DNA of 51,962 nt from Acidobacteriota bacterium (GTDB taxonomy: Bacteria; Acidobacteriota; CAIWXX01): the NCBI GenBank assembly GCA_016191015.1, contig JACPPM010000170.1, forward strand, positions 1-51,962, in the 5' to 3' direction. Numbering within the stretch: position 1 is the stretch's first letter; every line of letters begins with the position of its first letter. The notes below the pieces were generated by a model. The model ran no database searches. It was not told the DNA's origin and saw only the letters and a list, made by a program, of their open reading frames with translations. The translations under genes and the position numbers were made by a program. This document shows positions 25,821 through 34,416 of the stretch, piece by piece.

Positions 25821-26093
25821 CTAGCTGAATTCTATCCCGAAACCATCGAACGGCGGCGTTTCGATATCGTCGCGCGCGACATCGAGGACGTGAGCCGCGC
25901 GAGGGCCGCGGCGCAGATCGGTTTCGAGGGCATCGAGCGCTTCCGAGTCACCCTGTGCCACCACTTCGACATCGCCGTCCCACAGGTTCTTGGCATAGCC
26001 GGTCAAACCTCGCTCGCGCGCGCATCGAAGAACGAAGTAACGGTATCCCACCCCTTGCACACGGCCCTTGACGATGTACCTGCGAGTCAACAT
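25821..26093 (-). CDS. acyP: Acylphosphatase
   Basis: A 90-residue enzyme that hydrolyses acyl phosphates. The phosphate loop with catalytic Arg is [11 protein letters not shown] and the catalytic Asn is in [17 protein letters not shown]. The frame is open further upstream, but that part lies within tRNA-Pro, so ATG 26093 ([10 protein letters not shown]) is used. No clear ribosome site. It begins 15 bases after the 3' end of the tRNA on the same strand and may be co-transcribed with it. Confidence 0.93.
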   Translation of the reverse strand: MLTRRYIVKGRVQGVGYRYFVLRCARERGLTGYAKNLWDGDVEVVAQGDSEALDALETDLRRGPRAAHVLDVARDDIETPPFDGFGIEFS

Positions 26094-26107
26094 GCCGAAA
26101 AAAATGA

Positions 26108-26184
<77 letters not shown>

Positions 26185-26284
26185 ACGCGCGGCAGATTAA
26201 AGCACAAACGGATCAAGAAGACAATTCGGCTCCGGATCTCGCGCAGGGCTGCGGCAAAGTCGAGGCGCCGATTCGGGCGAGGCC

Positions 26285-26439
26285 TTTCCGTGCGAAACCG
26301 CAGATGGCGCAGATTACGCAGATGCCCGAGGGCATCAACAGCAGCTCACCACTCACCCCCGAGCGCACGGGCCGTCTGGGTCCATCTGCGAAATCTGCGG
26401 AATCTGTGGTTTGCACGGGACATTGGCGAGGTCCTGGGA
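26285..26439. repeat. Interspersed AATCTGCGG palindromic repeat, copy B
   Basis: The left arm has AACCGCAGATGGCGCAGAT and the right arm has ATCTGCGAAATCTGCGG, separated by a variable centre. It ends with GGGACATTGGCGAGGTCCTGG. The end matches copies A and C. It fills most of the 360-base space between tRNA-Pro(CGG) and pcm; nothing else is visible there. Confidence 0.75.
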
Positions 26440-26543
26440 TGTCGCGGCGGCTGCGGCAAAGTCAGAGCCGTCGTGCGTTTTCGCTCATTCGTACCCGTAC
26501 CCGAAATGCTTGGTCCGGGGTCGCGGCACGATCCGGCCGGCCT

Positions 26544-27260
26544 CTACGAGCGCTTGCCGGATCTTGCGCCGCCCGCTTCGCTGTCTCCCTCGGCGTAGGC
26601 GTAGCGCCCGAGAAGCGGCACGAAGCTGCACAGCGCAAGAGCAACCGTTTCGAGGCTGCCACGCGTCTTCGTGACGACACAGATCTGTTCGAGGCCGTTT
26701 CGCGACATCGGGATGACGATGCGCCCGCCGGTCGCCAGCTGCTCGAGCAGCGGCGCGGGCACGGATGGCGCCGTCGCCGACACGACGATCCCGTCGTAGG
26801 GCGCGAACTCGCTCCACCCGTACGTTCCGTCGAAGTGCTTGATGCTCGCGTTGCGGATCGACAACTCGCGGATCCGACCCTGGGCCTCACGCGCCAACTC
26901 AGCTATCCGCTCAACCGAGAAGACGGCAGCGCACAACGATGCAAGCAGCGCCGTCTGGTATCCGCTCCCGGTCCCGATCTCGAGCACCTTCTCGTTCTCC
27001 CGGAGCGCGAGTGCCTCCAGCATCAGTGCTGTCGTAAGGGGTTGGGTCATGGTCTGCTTGAATCCGATCGGCAGAGTCACGTCGTGGTGGGCTTTGGGCC
27101 ACAACGGCTCGGCCAGAAACACATGCCGCGGAAGCGCTCGCATCGCGGCCAGAACGCGGCGATCTTTGATCCCAGCGTCGGCCAGTCCCTGCACCATCTT
27201 CTCGCGGCGCACCTGATAGTCCCCGTGCTCGGAACGGCGTGCCGTCCGATGGTGGCTCAT
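26544..27260 (-). CDS. pcm: Protein-L-isoaspartate O-methyltransferase
   Basis: A 238-residue SAM-dependent repair enzyme for isoaspartyl damage. The SAM motif is VLEIGTGSGYQTALLA. The family motif before it, FKQTMTQPLTTALM, shows TMTQP in place of the more usual TISQP. Post-motif IVVSATAPSVPAPLLEQL is typical. ATG 27260 shares one base with the surE stop (TGATG), the classical surE-pcm coupling; the open frame upstream shadows surE. Confidence 0.93.
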   Translation of the reverse strand: MSHHRTARRSEHGDYQVRREKMVQGLADAGIKDRRVLAAMRALPRHVFLAEPLWPKAHHDVTLPIGFKQTMTQPLTTALMLEALALRENEKVLEIGTGSGYQTALLASLCAAVFSVERIAELAREAQGRIRELSIRNASIKHFDGTYGWSEFAPYDGIVVSATAPSVPAPLLEQLATGGRIVIPMSRNGLEQICVVTKTRGSLETVALALCSFVPLLGRYAYAEGDSEAGGARSGKRS

Positions 27261-28006
27261 CAGACACCATCCAGCGTGATCGGCTTCATTCGCTTCAGGA
27301 AAGTCCTGTCGGTCCAATCCAGCATCAGCGGAGTCACGGAAACATACCCGTTCTTGACCGCCCAGACGTCGGTGCCTCTCTCGGGTCTGTCCGCGGGTTT
27401 CCCATCTCCGATCCAGTAGTACTTGCGACCGCGAGGGTCGGTCTTTTCGAGAATTTCAGGCTGGTAGCGACGCACCCCGAGGCGGGTCGCCAGAACTCCG
27501 CGAGGCTCGCCCAGCGGGAAATTGATTGAGAGAGTCGTTTCTGTGAGCCGCCGCTTGCCGGCGAGCACCTCCGCGGCGATTTTGCGCGCGAGGCGGGCGG
27601 CACGCCTGAACGCCTCTTCGCTCATGTCGATCGTCGACAGCGCGAATGATGGGATGTTCAGAAGTGTTCCCTGGATCGCCGCCGACACGGTCCCGGAATA
27701 CGCATTATCTTCCCCCAGATTCCAGCCCCGGTTGATACCGGAGACGACGAGAGCCGGGGGACGCTTCATGATGAACTGAGCTCCGACCAGAACGCAATCC
27801 GTGGGCGTGCCATCGAGGATGTGCACATCCTTGCCGAGCCTGGTGATTCGCAGCGGCAGGTGCAAGGTGAGGGCGCGGCTGATTGCACTTCGTTCCCGGT
27901 CGGGCGCGACGACGACCACCTGCCCGAGATCGCTGAGCGCCTCAGCCAGGAACTTGATGCCGTCGCTATGGATTCCGTCGTCGTTGGTGACCAGGATACG
28001 CGGCAT
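27260..28006 (-). CDS. surE: 5'/3'-nucleotidase SurE
   Basis: A 248-residue phosphatase of nucleoside monophosphates linked to stationary-phase survival. The metal-binding start MPRILVTNDDGIHSDGI is at the true N-terminus. Other motifs are VVVAPDRERSAIS and VVSGINRGWNLGEDNAYSGTV. The frame is open 42 codons further upstream without family match, so ATG 28006 is used. It is coupled to pcm by a one-base overlap. Confidence 0.95.
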   Translation of the reverse strand: MPRILVTNDDGIHSDGIKFLAEALSDLGQVVVVAPDRERSAISRALTLHLPLRITRLGKDVHILDGTPTDCVLVGAQFIMKRPPALVVSGINRGWNLGEDNAYSGTVSAAIQGTLLNIPSFALSTIDMSEEAFRRAARLARKIAAEVLAGKRRLTETTLSINFPLGEPRGVLATRLGVRRYQPEILEKTDPRGRKYYWIGDGKPADRPERGTDVWAVKNGYVSVTPLMLDWTDRTFLKRMKPITLDGV

Positions 28007-28085
28007 CAATCTGTTATTGAAACGTCTCGGAAACTCCACAACCAATTGAAAATCAATGGCTCGCGGCGAGTCTGTGGAGGGAGCG

Positions 28086-28206
28086 AGTGGAATAATGGAA
28101 TATTGGAATGTTGGGTGCCGCCGCCGCGCCATAGCTGCCTCGTGCCTAGAAAGCCCCCATCACCGCCGGTGCTCCCTTCCGGAACCCATTTTTCCATCAT
28201 TCCACC
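28086..28206. repeat. Inverted repeat around GGAATAATGGAA
   Basis: A 15-base arm (28086-28100) matches the reverse complement of 28192-28206 at 13 positions. The left arm is followed by a further TATTGGAATG. It lies between surE and tRNA-Pro(GGG), with no gene visible. It may be another member of the genome's dispersed repeats. Confidence 0.5.
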
Positions 28207-28248
28207 GTTCCAATTGCGCGCGAAGCGCGCTATGTCCTTGCGGGGTAA

Positions 28249-28325
28249 TGGTCGGGACGAGAGGATTTGAACCTCCGACCACACGCACCCCAAGCGTGTG
28301 CGCTACCAGGCTGCGCTACGTCCCG
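28249..28325 (-). tRNA. tRNA-Pro (anticodon GGG)
   Basis: Minus-strand cloverleaf with acceptor CGGGACG/CGTCCCG, anticodon stem CACGC/GCGTG and loop TTGGGGT, giving anticodon GGG. The D and T arms are nearly identical to tRNA-Pro(CGG) 2.1 kb away, suggesting duplication or shared constraint. The CCA end is encoded. Its first 10 bases overlap the end of the MerR-like gene. Confidence 0.95.
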
Positions 28326-28681
28326 TCGTTCGAATTTCTACCATCTCCCGCCAGGAGTGTCAACAAATCCCGAAGGTCGGTCCGGATTTCGTGAAGCAAT
28401 TCCGTCGTCGGGTCTCTCAACGGGATCTGAGCCGCCTTCGGCGGGAGCTCGGCGTCAAGCCGCTTCCGTGCGCCCGAAATCGTCAACCCCTGCTCGTAAA
28501 TCAGAGCCTTCACCTTGAGCACCGTGTCGATGTCGGCCTGGCGGTACAGCTTCTGCCCGGAAGCGCTCTTTACGGCTGGGATCGAGAACTCACCCTCCCA
28601 GGCACGGAGCACATGCGCTGGAACACCCGCGCGCTCGCAGACCTCACTGCGCTTGAAGAATAGCTTGCTCGGGGAGTCCAT
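28316..28681 (-). CDS. MerR-family transcriptional regulator
   Basis: A 121-residue DNA-binding protein. The winged helix-turn-helix reads [20 protein letters not shown] followed by the wing [16 protein letters not shown] and the dimer helix start [18 protein letters not shown]. The C-terminal part (about residues 80-121) is short and lacks Cys residues, so metal sensing is unlikely. Its stop codon lies inside the 5' end of tRNA-Pro(GGG), so the mRNA and tRNA are probably on one transcript. It follows the patatin gene by 72 bases on the same strand. Confidence 0.88.
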   Translation of the reverse strand: MDSPSKLFFKRSEVCERAGVPAHVLRAWEGEFSIPAVKSASGQKLYRQADIDTVLKVKALIYEQGLTISGARKRLDAELPPKAAQIPLRDPTTELLHEIRTDLRDLLTLLAGDGRNSNDGT

Positions 28682-28753
28682 CTGCTCTTACCTGATGCCC
28701 TCGATACGGTTCCGGCCTCGACTGCCGCAAGCGGGGCACCCTCAGTTCCTATC

Positions 28754-29986
28754 CTACCCCAAATGCCGCAACCGCATGTCGAGTTTCTCCAGATTGCGCC
28801 TCAGCGAGAGCCCCGTCTCGCTGTGGTGGTCCGGCTCCCCCCCGAGCATCCTGCGGTACTCGTATTCAGCCAGATCCTGCGCCAGCCGGATTCCATGCCG
28901 CCCGAAAACGCCCGCATACTCGTCAAAATGCTCCAGGAACATTCGCCGGGCAGTCTTGAACCCATGCTCGGCTATTCCCACCCGCACCGAGTAGCGGAGG
29001 ATATTGTAGAGAAACATTTTCAAGTCGTCGCGAGGAGGTTCGATGAGGATGATTTCGACTTCGGGGAACTCATGCTCGTAGCGCTCGATCCCGTACTTCA
29101 TCCTCGAGTGAAGCACGATCCGGAACGCCTGATCGAGAACATACGGGAGTCCCTTCTGGCTGATGTATCCTCCATGACCGTTCAGGGCTTTCAGGACCGA
29201 ATGCCTCGGGTCGTTGAAAATCGGAACGATTGGATTCACGCACACAACCAGGTCCGCCCCGTGCTTGATCGCCTGGGAAATATGAGCCGTCTTGTTGATC
29301 GCGCCGTCGATATAATCTCTGTCGCCGATTCTAACCGGCTTCCAGACGCCCGGCAGCGCCCCCGACGCTCTCACTGCAGTCGATATCGGGACATCGCGAA
29401 AGCCATCTTCCCCGAACACGGTCGCATCGCCCTTGTCGAGATTCGTCGCCACGATGTAGAGCTCCTTGCCGAGCTCATCGAAGCTGTTCGTCCTGCCCTC
29501 CTCGGTGAACAGCCCTTTCAGGTACTCACCGGTGCCTGTGTTGTCCATGATCCCGGACGGAATCAGCTCACCAAGGCTGAAGAAGATGTCGGCCAGCGTC
29601 CAGCTCTGTCTGTTCGTCCAGATCGTCTTGACGGCGTCATAGCAGATCCTGGGGGTCTGGGTGACCTTCGATGCGAATTCTGAGGTGTTGAGCTGGAAGA
29701 TCGGGGCGCGTGAGAAGGAACGAGGCTTGTTGCTTCGTTCGACGATGTCCCTGTACATCTGGTCCGGCTTGATGCGATTGGCCATGCAGGCCGCCAAATA
29801 AGCACCCGCCGAGACACCGACGTAGATGTCGAAATCGAGAACCGAGTAGTTCGCGAGGAAGTCGTCGATCGCCTTCAGGCACCCGACTTCATAGACCATG
29901 CCCGTGAGGCCACCGCCAGCACAAACAAGGGCAGTTTTGCTCTTCTTTCCCTTCTTCCGCCGAGCAGGCCCAACCTGTCGTGGCAT
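28754..29986 (-). CDS. Patatin-like phospholipase
   Basis: A 410-residue serine lipid hydrolase. The oxyanion motif is CAGGGLTGMVYEVG, the nucleophile elbow is GVSAGAYLA (Ser near residue 60), and the catalytic Asp is in YIDGAINKTA (DGA). No signal peptide: the N-terminal part is basic (RRKKGKKSK). The C-terminal 130 residues are helical and lack a known domain. A promoter is placed so that transcription would start at or next to the ATG, which suggests a leaderless mRNA. Expected activity is phospholipase A-like on membrane lipids; the natural substrate is unknown. Confidence 0.9.
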   Translation of the reverse strand: MPRQVGPARRKKGKKSKTALVCAGGGLTGMVYEVGCLKAIDDFLANYSVLDFDIYVGVSAGAYLAACMANRIKPDQMYRDIVERSNKPRSFSRAPIFQLNTSEFASKVTQTPRICYDAVKTIWTNRQSWTLADIFFSLGELIPSGIMDNTGTGEYLKGLFTEEGRTNSFDELGKELYIVATNLDKGDATVFGEDGFRDVPISTAVRASGALPGVWKPVRIGDRDYIDGAINKTAHISQAIKHGADLVVCVNPIVPIFNDPRHSVLKALNGHGGYISQKGLPYVLDQAFRIVLHSRMKYGIERYEHEFPEVEIILIEPPRDDLKMFLYNILRYSVRVGIAEHGFKTARRMFLEHFDEYAGVFGRHGIRLAQDLAEYEYRRMLGGEPDHHSETGLSLRRNLEKLDMRLRHLG

Positions 29987-29994
29987 GTGCGACG

Positions 29995-30022
29995 ATTATG
30001 GCACGATCAGAATTGGAGTCAA
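29995..30022 (-). promoter_or_regulatory. Sigma-70-like promoter of the patatin gene, probably leaderless
   Basis: On the minus strand TTGACT and CATAAT are separated by 16 bases. The ATG begins 8 bases after the -10 box, so the transcript would have almost no leader. Confidence 0.5.
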
Positions 30023-30044
30023 GTGCGGAGCGAAGGCTGAATCC

Positions 30045-30066
30045 AAAGTTTCAAGTTCAAAGTTGA
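30045..30066. repeat. Degraded single-arm relative of the AGTTCAA heptamer repeat
   Basis: CAAAGTTTCAAGTTCAAAGTT resembles the arms of the hairpin after clpB. No second arm is visible. The surrounding 29,987-30,348 region contains no other recognisable gene and is more AT-rich than its surroundings near 30,240-30,340. Confidence 0.5.
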
Positions 30067-30366
30067 GAGAGCGGAGCTGAGGAGGCGCAGTGAGAACTGC
30101 CGTTCCAGAGCGCCGATTCGCGAGGCACTGGCAGATCACCAAGGAAAATGAAAAACCTCCGGAGACAAGCGGTGGCTGAGGCGCGATGTGTGCGCAAAAT
30201 GACCACTCTCCGTGACAGTTTTGGACACCTGCCAGCGCAGCGACGATCAGAAGACAATAGTATCTCTTGTGTTTCTTACACTTGCAAATACTGTGACGAG
30301 CATCATATTCGAAAGAGGGTTGGCAGCCGTCTTGTATAGTGACGGACAATGAAGGTGGTGATGGAA

Positions 30367-30513
30367 ATGGGAGCGAAAAGAGAGGCAAGCCAGATGGGGT
30401 TGCAATCGGGCAAGTCCGAGTGGGTGGTCTTGATCGGTATCCTGGTTCTATCAATTGTGACGTTCGGGACGGCCTTGCTTCTCGCCTTCTGCGCTCCATC
30501 TCTGCTTGGTTAG
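30367..30513 (+). CDS. Putative small single-span membrane protein (48 aa)
   Basis: A short ORF with a basic/polar N-terminus (MGAKREASQMGLQSGKSEW) and one hydrophobic segment (VVLIGILVLSIVTFGTALLL) ending FCAPSLLG. AAGGTGG lies 8 bases before this ATG; an ATG six codons upstream (30349) is also in frame. It is preceded by an AT-rich stretch and followed by the FrhB-like gene. Composition and charge pattern look like a real membrane peptide, but no homologue is known to me. Confidence 0.4.
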   Translation: MGAKREASQMGLQSGKSEWVVLIGILVLSIVTFGTALLLAFCAPSLLG

Positions 30514-30548
30514 AGCTTGGGAGAGGCTCCCGGCACGCACAGGCGGGG

Positions 30549-30578
30549 TTGACACTCGGAACCACGGAGCGCCATACT
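30549..30578 (+). promoter_or_regulatory. Possible promoter of the FrhB-like gene, leaderless
   Basis: TTGACA and CATACT are separated by 18 bases. The GTG start is 7 bases after the -10 box and no ribosome site is present, so translation would begin at the very 5' end. Confidence 0.35.
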
Positions 30579-30585
30579 TCGCGTC

Positions 30586-32028
30586 GTGAGCGAGGCAGGC
30601 GGGTTCGAGAAGCTGCGGCGGGAGGTCATTGACACCGGCTTGTGCACGCGGTGCGGCTCATGTGTCGGTGTCTGCCCCCCTGGCGCGATCGAGTTCAGAG
30701 AACCTTTAGGGGTGTCTCTTCCGGCGATCCGGGATTCGGCCGCATGTGAAGGATGTCCGGGCCATTGCTACACTGGGTGCTCGGGCGGCGCGGTCCATTT
30801 CCCCACGCTTGCTGCATTCACGCACGGCCGGCAACCCGCAAACCCGTATCTCGGCGTTTTCCAAAGTTTGTATGTCGGCCACGCCAACGATGAGCACGTG
30901 CGGAGGGCCGGCGCATCCGGCGGCATCATCTCAGCGACGGCCATCTACATGCTCGAGCACGACATGGTTGACGGTGTCGTGGCGCTTGGAGCGAATCGGG
31001 AGGAGCCGTGGCGATTCGAACCTCGGATCGCGCGGAGCCGGGCGGAGGTGCTCGAGTGCGCGCAGAGCAAGTACTCGATCTCTCCCGCCAACGTCATCTT
31101 GCGCGAGCTCGATAAGGAAGCGCCCGGTTTCCGGGCGGCTTTCATCGGCATCCCTTGCCAGGTCCACGCAATCCGAAAGCTGCAGGCCGATGGCCATCCG
31201 GCAGCACGCAAGATTCGATATGTCATCGGATCCTATTGCGGCAACATCCTCCATTTCGATGCCGTCCGCGGCTTCTTGGCAAAACACGGGGTCGCGGACT
31301 ATACGGCGATCTCCCGGCTCGAATACCGGGCTGGCGAATGGCCGGGCAAGATGCGGGTCACGCTTGTCGACGGCCGCGTGCTCGAGATGCCGAAGTTCTA
31401 CGCCAACTACCTCATCCCCTTCTACATGATGCGCCGCTGCCTCACCTGCACCGATCTTGCCAATGAGTTCTCGGATATCTCGGGCGGCGACGCATGGGCC
31501 CCGGTATACGAGGAGCGCGGCAAGGGGTTTTCGCTGATCATGGGCCGCACCGACCGGGGCCAGCGCGTCATCGAGGAGATGATCCGCAAAGGCCGGCTGA
31601 CAGTCGAACCCGTCGAAGAAGGGTTCACGGTCAATATGCATTCGCACATGCTGGACTTCAAGAAGCGCGGAGCATTCCTCCGCATCGACGCGATGCGGGC
31701 ACGCGGCAAGGCGGTTCCCAGCTACGGATTCCGGCCAGTCACCCCGGCACCTTTCGGGCGCCGCGCCTTCGAGGTCCTCCTCCGCTTGATTTACGGGGTC
31801 TGTTCGCTACGCTTGAGTCAGTGGACCGTCGCACAGCTCCCCACAGGCCTGACCGGACGCCTTTTCGAGCAGGCTCGCAGGCGTTGGAAAGGCGTAACGA
31901 AATCCACCAAGCGGAAGGGGTTCTCGGAAATCGAGTTCACCTTCGAGCCGCCCAGGCAGACAGTATATCAGCTGCCGGCCGAGGAGCTCGGAGAGCAATC
32001 CGCGGCGCTGGCGGAGAGAGCAGAATAG
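30586..32028 (+). CDS. Coenzyme F420 hydrogenase/dehydrogenase beta-subunit-like Fe-S flavoprotein
   Basis: A 480-residue cytosolic FrhB-family protein. The N-terminal ferredoxin motif is CTRCGSCVGVCPPG (near residue 20). A further Cys group lies in CEGCPGHCYTGCSGG. The FAD/Fe-S core shows GASGGIISATAIYML, then QSKYSISPAN, IGIPCQVHAIRKL and GSYCGN. A later motif, RRCLTCTDLANEFSDISGGD, is typical of the C-terminal domain. Relatives include F420 oxidoreductase subunits and chlorophyll-related reductases; the name does not prove F420 use. The C-terminal 90 residues are basic and unusual. GTG start without ribosome site. Confidence 0.85.
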   Translation: MSEAGGFEKLRREVIDTGLCTRCGSCVGVCPPGAIEFREPLGVSLPAIRDSAACEGCPGHCYTGCSGGAVHFPTLAAFTHGRQPANPYLGVFQSLYVGHANDEHVRRAGASGGIISATAIYMLEHDMVDGVVALGANREEPWRFEPRIARSRAEVLECAQSKYSISPANVILRELDKEAPGFRAAFIGIPCQVHAIRKLQADGHPAARKIRYVIGSYCGNILHFDAVRGFLAKHGVADYTAISRLEYRAGEWPGKMRVTLVDGRVLEMPKFYANYLIPFYMMRRCLTCTDLANEFSDISGGDAWAPVYEERGKGFSLIMGRTDRGQRVIEEMIRKGRLTVEPVEEGFTVNMHSHMLDFKKRGAFLRIDAMRARGKAVPSYGFRPVTPAPFGRRAFEVLLRLIYGVCSLRLSQWTVAQLPTGLTGRLFEQARRRWKGVTKSTKRKGFSEIEFTFEPPRQTVYQLPAEELGEQSAALAERAE

Positions 32029-32036
32029 TAGAGGAT

Positions 32037-32071
32037 CGGGCACGGGGGGGAGTGAAACCTCCTCGTGCCCG
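32037..32071. terminator. Bidirectional terminator hairpin
   Basis: CGGGCACG and CGTGCCCG pair perfectly around an inner G-rich/CCTCC stem. It lies exactly between the convergent FrhB-like and DUF1579 genes. No long T-tract is visible. Confidence 0.5.
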
Positions 32072-32079
32072 GGTCCGCG

Positions 32080-32691
32080 CTACTTCTTCCGCGTGTAGGT
32101 GATCTCCATCATCTTGTACTCTTTGCCCGCGGGATCGGGTCCGAACATCTCGAAGACGTGCTTGTTGGCGTCGACGACACGAGCAACCTCGCGAATCTTA
32201 CAGGGCTTCCCGGTCATCGGGTCGTCCATCTCGCACTCGAAGGTGAGGACCTTGCCGGTGACATCGCCCGTTCCGATGCTCACCATCATCATCGTCCCCA
32301 TCGAATCCATCCATGAACCGATGAATTTCTTCTTCACGTTGTCGTAGCCGGTGAATCCCACGCCCTCGAACGGCATTCCCATGTACGTGCCGTTGAACTT
32401 CTGCTGGACGAAACGGCCACCGAGAATCCAGCTGTTTTCCGAAACACCGGCCGATTCGGCTGGCGCCGCCCCTGGTTCCCACATCATGACCTTCGCGTCG
32501 AAGGTCCCGACCATCGGCTCGAGGAGCTTGTGATTATCGCCCGGAGTGGATGCCTTCATCCAGGCCTCCATCATGGCCTGCTTCTGAGGATCCGCAGGGG
32601 CGGGATGTTCGGGCTTCTGTTGTTCTCCTGCCCCGGCCAAGCCCAGGGAGAGAGCGAATGCTATCGTTGCAACCACGAATCTTGTTCTCAT
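32080..32691 (-). CDS. Exported DUF1579 family protein
   Basis: A 203-residue protein with a clear signal peptide (FVVATIAFALSLGLAGAG). The mature part contains the DUF1579 pattern: LLEPMVGTFDAKVMMWE, ENSWILGGRFVQQKF, and GFTGYDNVKKKFIGSWMDSM. It is predicted to be a beta-rich calycin-like fold in the periplasm. GGAG lies 8 bases before the ATG. Function unknown. Monocistronic, with a repeat array upstream. Confidence 0.85.
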   Translation of the reverse strand: MRTRFVVATIAFALSLGLAGAGEQQKPEHPAPADPQKQAMMEAWMKASTPGDNHKLLEPMVGTFDAKVMMWEPGAAPAESAGVSENSWILGGRFVQQKFNGTYMGMPFEGVGFTGYDNVKKKFIGSWMDSMGTMMMVSIGTGDVTGKVLTFECEMDDPMTGKPCKIREVARVVDANKHVFEMFGPDPAGKEYKMMEITYTRKK

Positions 32692-32829
32692 CTCATCATC
32701 TCCATACGGTTAGGTGAATCGGGCGAACAGCATTCTCTCTCCGCGCGCGATCCGAGGTCAAGTGAGGCTGGGCTACCCGCAGGGGAACGTCAAAGTCGCA
32801 CCGTGAAGTCCGTGCGAAATCGATCGGAG

Positions 32830-32998
32830 GAAACCGCAGATGACGCAGATTTCCGGAGGGATTACACAGATGGGATCATCACTCATCGCAGAGCCATCCT
32901 CAAAGCGAATCCCACCGGCCTCGCGAAGCCATCGGCGGAATCTGCGCGAAGAATCTGCGAAATCTGCGGTTAGCTCGGGACTTTGACGAGGCCCTGGG
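32830..32998. repeat. Interspersed AATCTGCGG palindromic repeat, copy C
   Basis: The left arm is AAACCGCAGATGACGCAGAT and the right arm AATCTGCGAAATCTGCGG. It ends GGGACTTTGACGAGGCCCTGG, directly before the stop codon of the glycosyltransferase gene. It occupies most of the 308-base space between the DUF1579 and glycosyltransferase genes; nothing else is visible there. Confidence 0.75.
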
Positions 32999-32999
32999 G

Positions 33000-33872
33000 C
33001 TACCCGTTTTTTCGAACGATCAGGTCCGCGAGCAATCCCGTGGCCCCCACCTGAATCCCGGAGATAATGGCCATGAGAGCGAAGTCCGTGAGGTTCTCGT
33101 GGACGATCACCTCATAGGCGCCAACGCCTATGCCGAGGAGGAATAGGAACAGGCTGAGAGGGAGGAAAACTCGCAGGGGATTGAAGTAGATGATCGTGCG
33201 CAGGATGATCTGGACGAAGAGAAGTGTGTCGCGAATCGGACGGATCTTGGAGTGGCCTGTGCGGGCGTGGTAGTCGATCGGGATGAACGCGACATCCTTG
33301 CCGTCGGCCAGGTACGAGAGTGTTGATGTCATCGTAAACGAGAAGCCGTCGGAGATGATGTGGAAGTACTCTTTTATTCCCGTTCTGGTAAAGAAGCGGA
33401 GGCCTGAGTTGAGGTCGGGAATGTCGACGCCGGAGAGGTAGCTGGCGAGCTTGAGCAGCACCCACTTCGGGGGACGGCGGAGCGTCGGGATCTTGACCGT
33501 GCGTCCCGTGCGAGCGCCGATCACCATGTCACAGCCTTCGCGCGCATCGAGGACCTTGATGGCCTGCTCGACCCGGTAGGTGTCGTCCGCATCGGTGATC
33601 AGAATGTCTTCATGCCGCGCGTGGTGGATGCCCACCTTCAGAGTGGCTCCATAGCCGCGGTTCGTGCGGTTCTGGACGACGATCGCCCCGTGCGACCGCG
33701 CCTCGTCGGCCGTGCGGTCTTTCGAGCCGTCGTCAACCACCAGGATCTCGAAGGAATCCACCGAACCGAAGTAAGCCATGAGCCCTTCGCGGTATGACTC
33801 GATCACCGCGCCCACCGATCTCTCTTCGTTATACGCCGGGATCAAAACCGTGACCGGCTTCTTCTCTGCCAT
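33000..33872 (-). CDS. Family 2 glycosyltransferase, dolichyl/polyprenyl-phosphate mannose synthase-like
   Basis: A 290-residue membrane-attached enzyme. The GT-A domain shows VLIPAYNEERSVGAVIE, then EILVVDDGSKDRT and the metal motif ITDADDTYR (near residue 93). GLRFFTRT and SDGFSFTMT fit the acceptor region. Two C-terminal membrane helices (about 231-253 and 262-285) anchor it. It probably loads a sugar on a polyprenyl phosphate carrier for envelope glycans. Divergent from the exported NTF2-like gene with 85 bp between; no clear ribosome site. Confidence 0.9.
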   Translation of the reverse strand: MAEKKPVTVLIPAYNEERSVGAVIESYREGLMAYFGSVDSFEILVVDDGSKDRTADEARSHGAIVVQNRTNRGYGATLKVGIHHARHEDILITDADDTYRVEQAIKVLDAREGCDMVIGARTGRTVKIPTLRRPPKWVLLKLASYLSGVDIPDLNSGLRFFTRTGIKEYFHIISDGFSFTMTSTLSYLADGKDVAFIPIDYHARTGHSKIRPIRDTLLFVQIILRTIIYFNPLRVFLPLSLFLFLLGIGVGAYEVIVHENLTDFALMAIISGIQVGATGLLADLIVRKNG

Positions 33873-33957
33873 GGGGGACGTAGCCTATTTTCTCGACGAC
33901 AAAATAGCAACTCCCGGCTTGCCGGAGGGTATATCATTCGAGAAAGGTGGTCAGAGC

Positions 33958-34413
33958 ATGAATCCTCGAATCCGGCTTGCCGCCCTGCTCAGCGCCCTGG
34001 CGCTCGGCGGCATCGTCGCCTACCAGTACCTCTTCGATCCCGCGGCTGCTGTCAAACGGGCGGTGCAAGCGGCGGCAGGTGCGTTCGAGAACCGCAATCT
34101 CGACGGCTTCATGGCGGCCGTCTCGCGAAACTATGCCGATGACCAGAGCATGACGTATGACGGAGTCCGGGAGGCAGCGTCCGAAGCGTTCCAGGCGTTT
34201 GAGGCCTTCAACGTGACGCTCGAAAAGGTCGAGATCACAGTCGATGGATCAACGGCCCGCTTCACCGCTCTCGCGACCGTCGTCGCAACCACCCGCGACC
34301 GGGAGAAGTACATGGCCATCGGTACGCCCGAATCGGGTCAGCGCCTGGAGCTCGAGCTGCACAAGGAGGATGGCACCTGGCGGGTGACCTCAGCACACGG
34401 CTACGCCCGCTGA
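33958..34413 (+). CDS. Membrane-anchored NTF2/SnoaL-like protein
   Basis: A 151-residue protein with an N-terminal membrane helix or signal (LAALLSALALGGIVAYQYLF). The rest looks like a cone-shaped NTF2-like fold: helix FENRNLDGFMAAVSRNYAD, then strands around VEITVDGSTARFTALATVVA and ELHKEDGTWRVTSAHGYA. AAAGGTGG lies about 8 bases before ATG 33958; the longer open frame upstream shadows the glycosyltransferase. Function unknown. Confidence 0.75.
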   Translation: MNPRIRLAALLSALALGGIVAYQYLFDPAAAVKRAVQAAAGAFENRNLDGFMAAVSRNYADDQSMTYDGVREAASEAFQAFEAFNVTLEKVEITVDGSTARFTALATVVATTRDREKYMAIGTPESGQRLELELHKEDGTWRVTSAHGYAR

Positions 34414-34416
34414 GAA

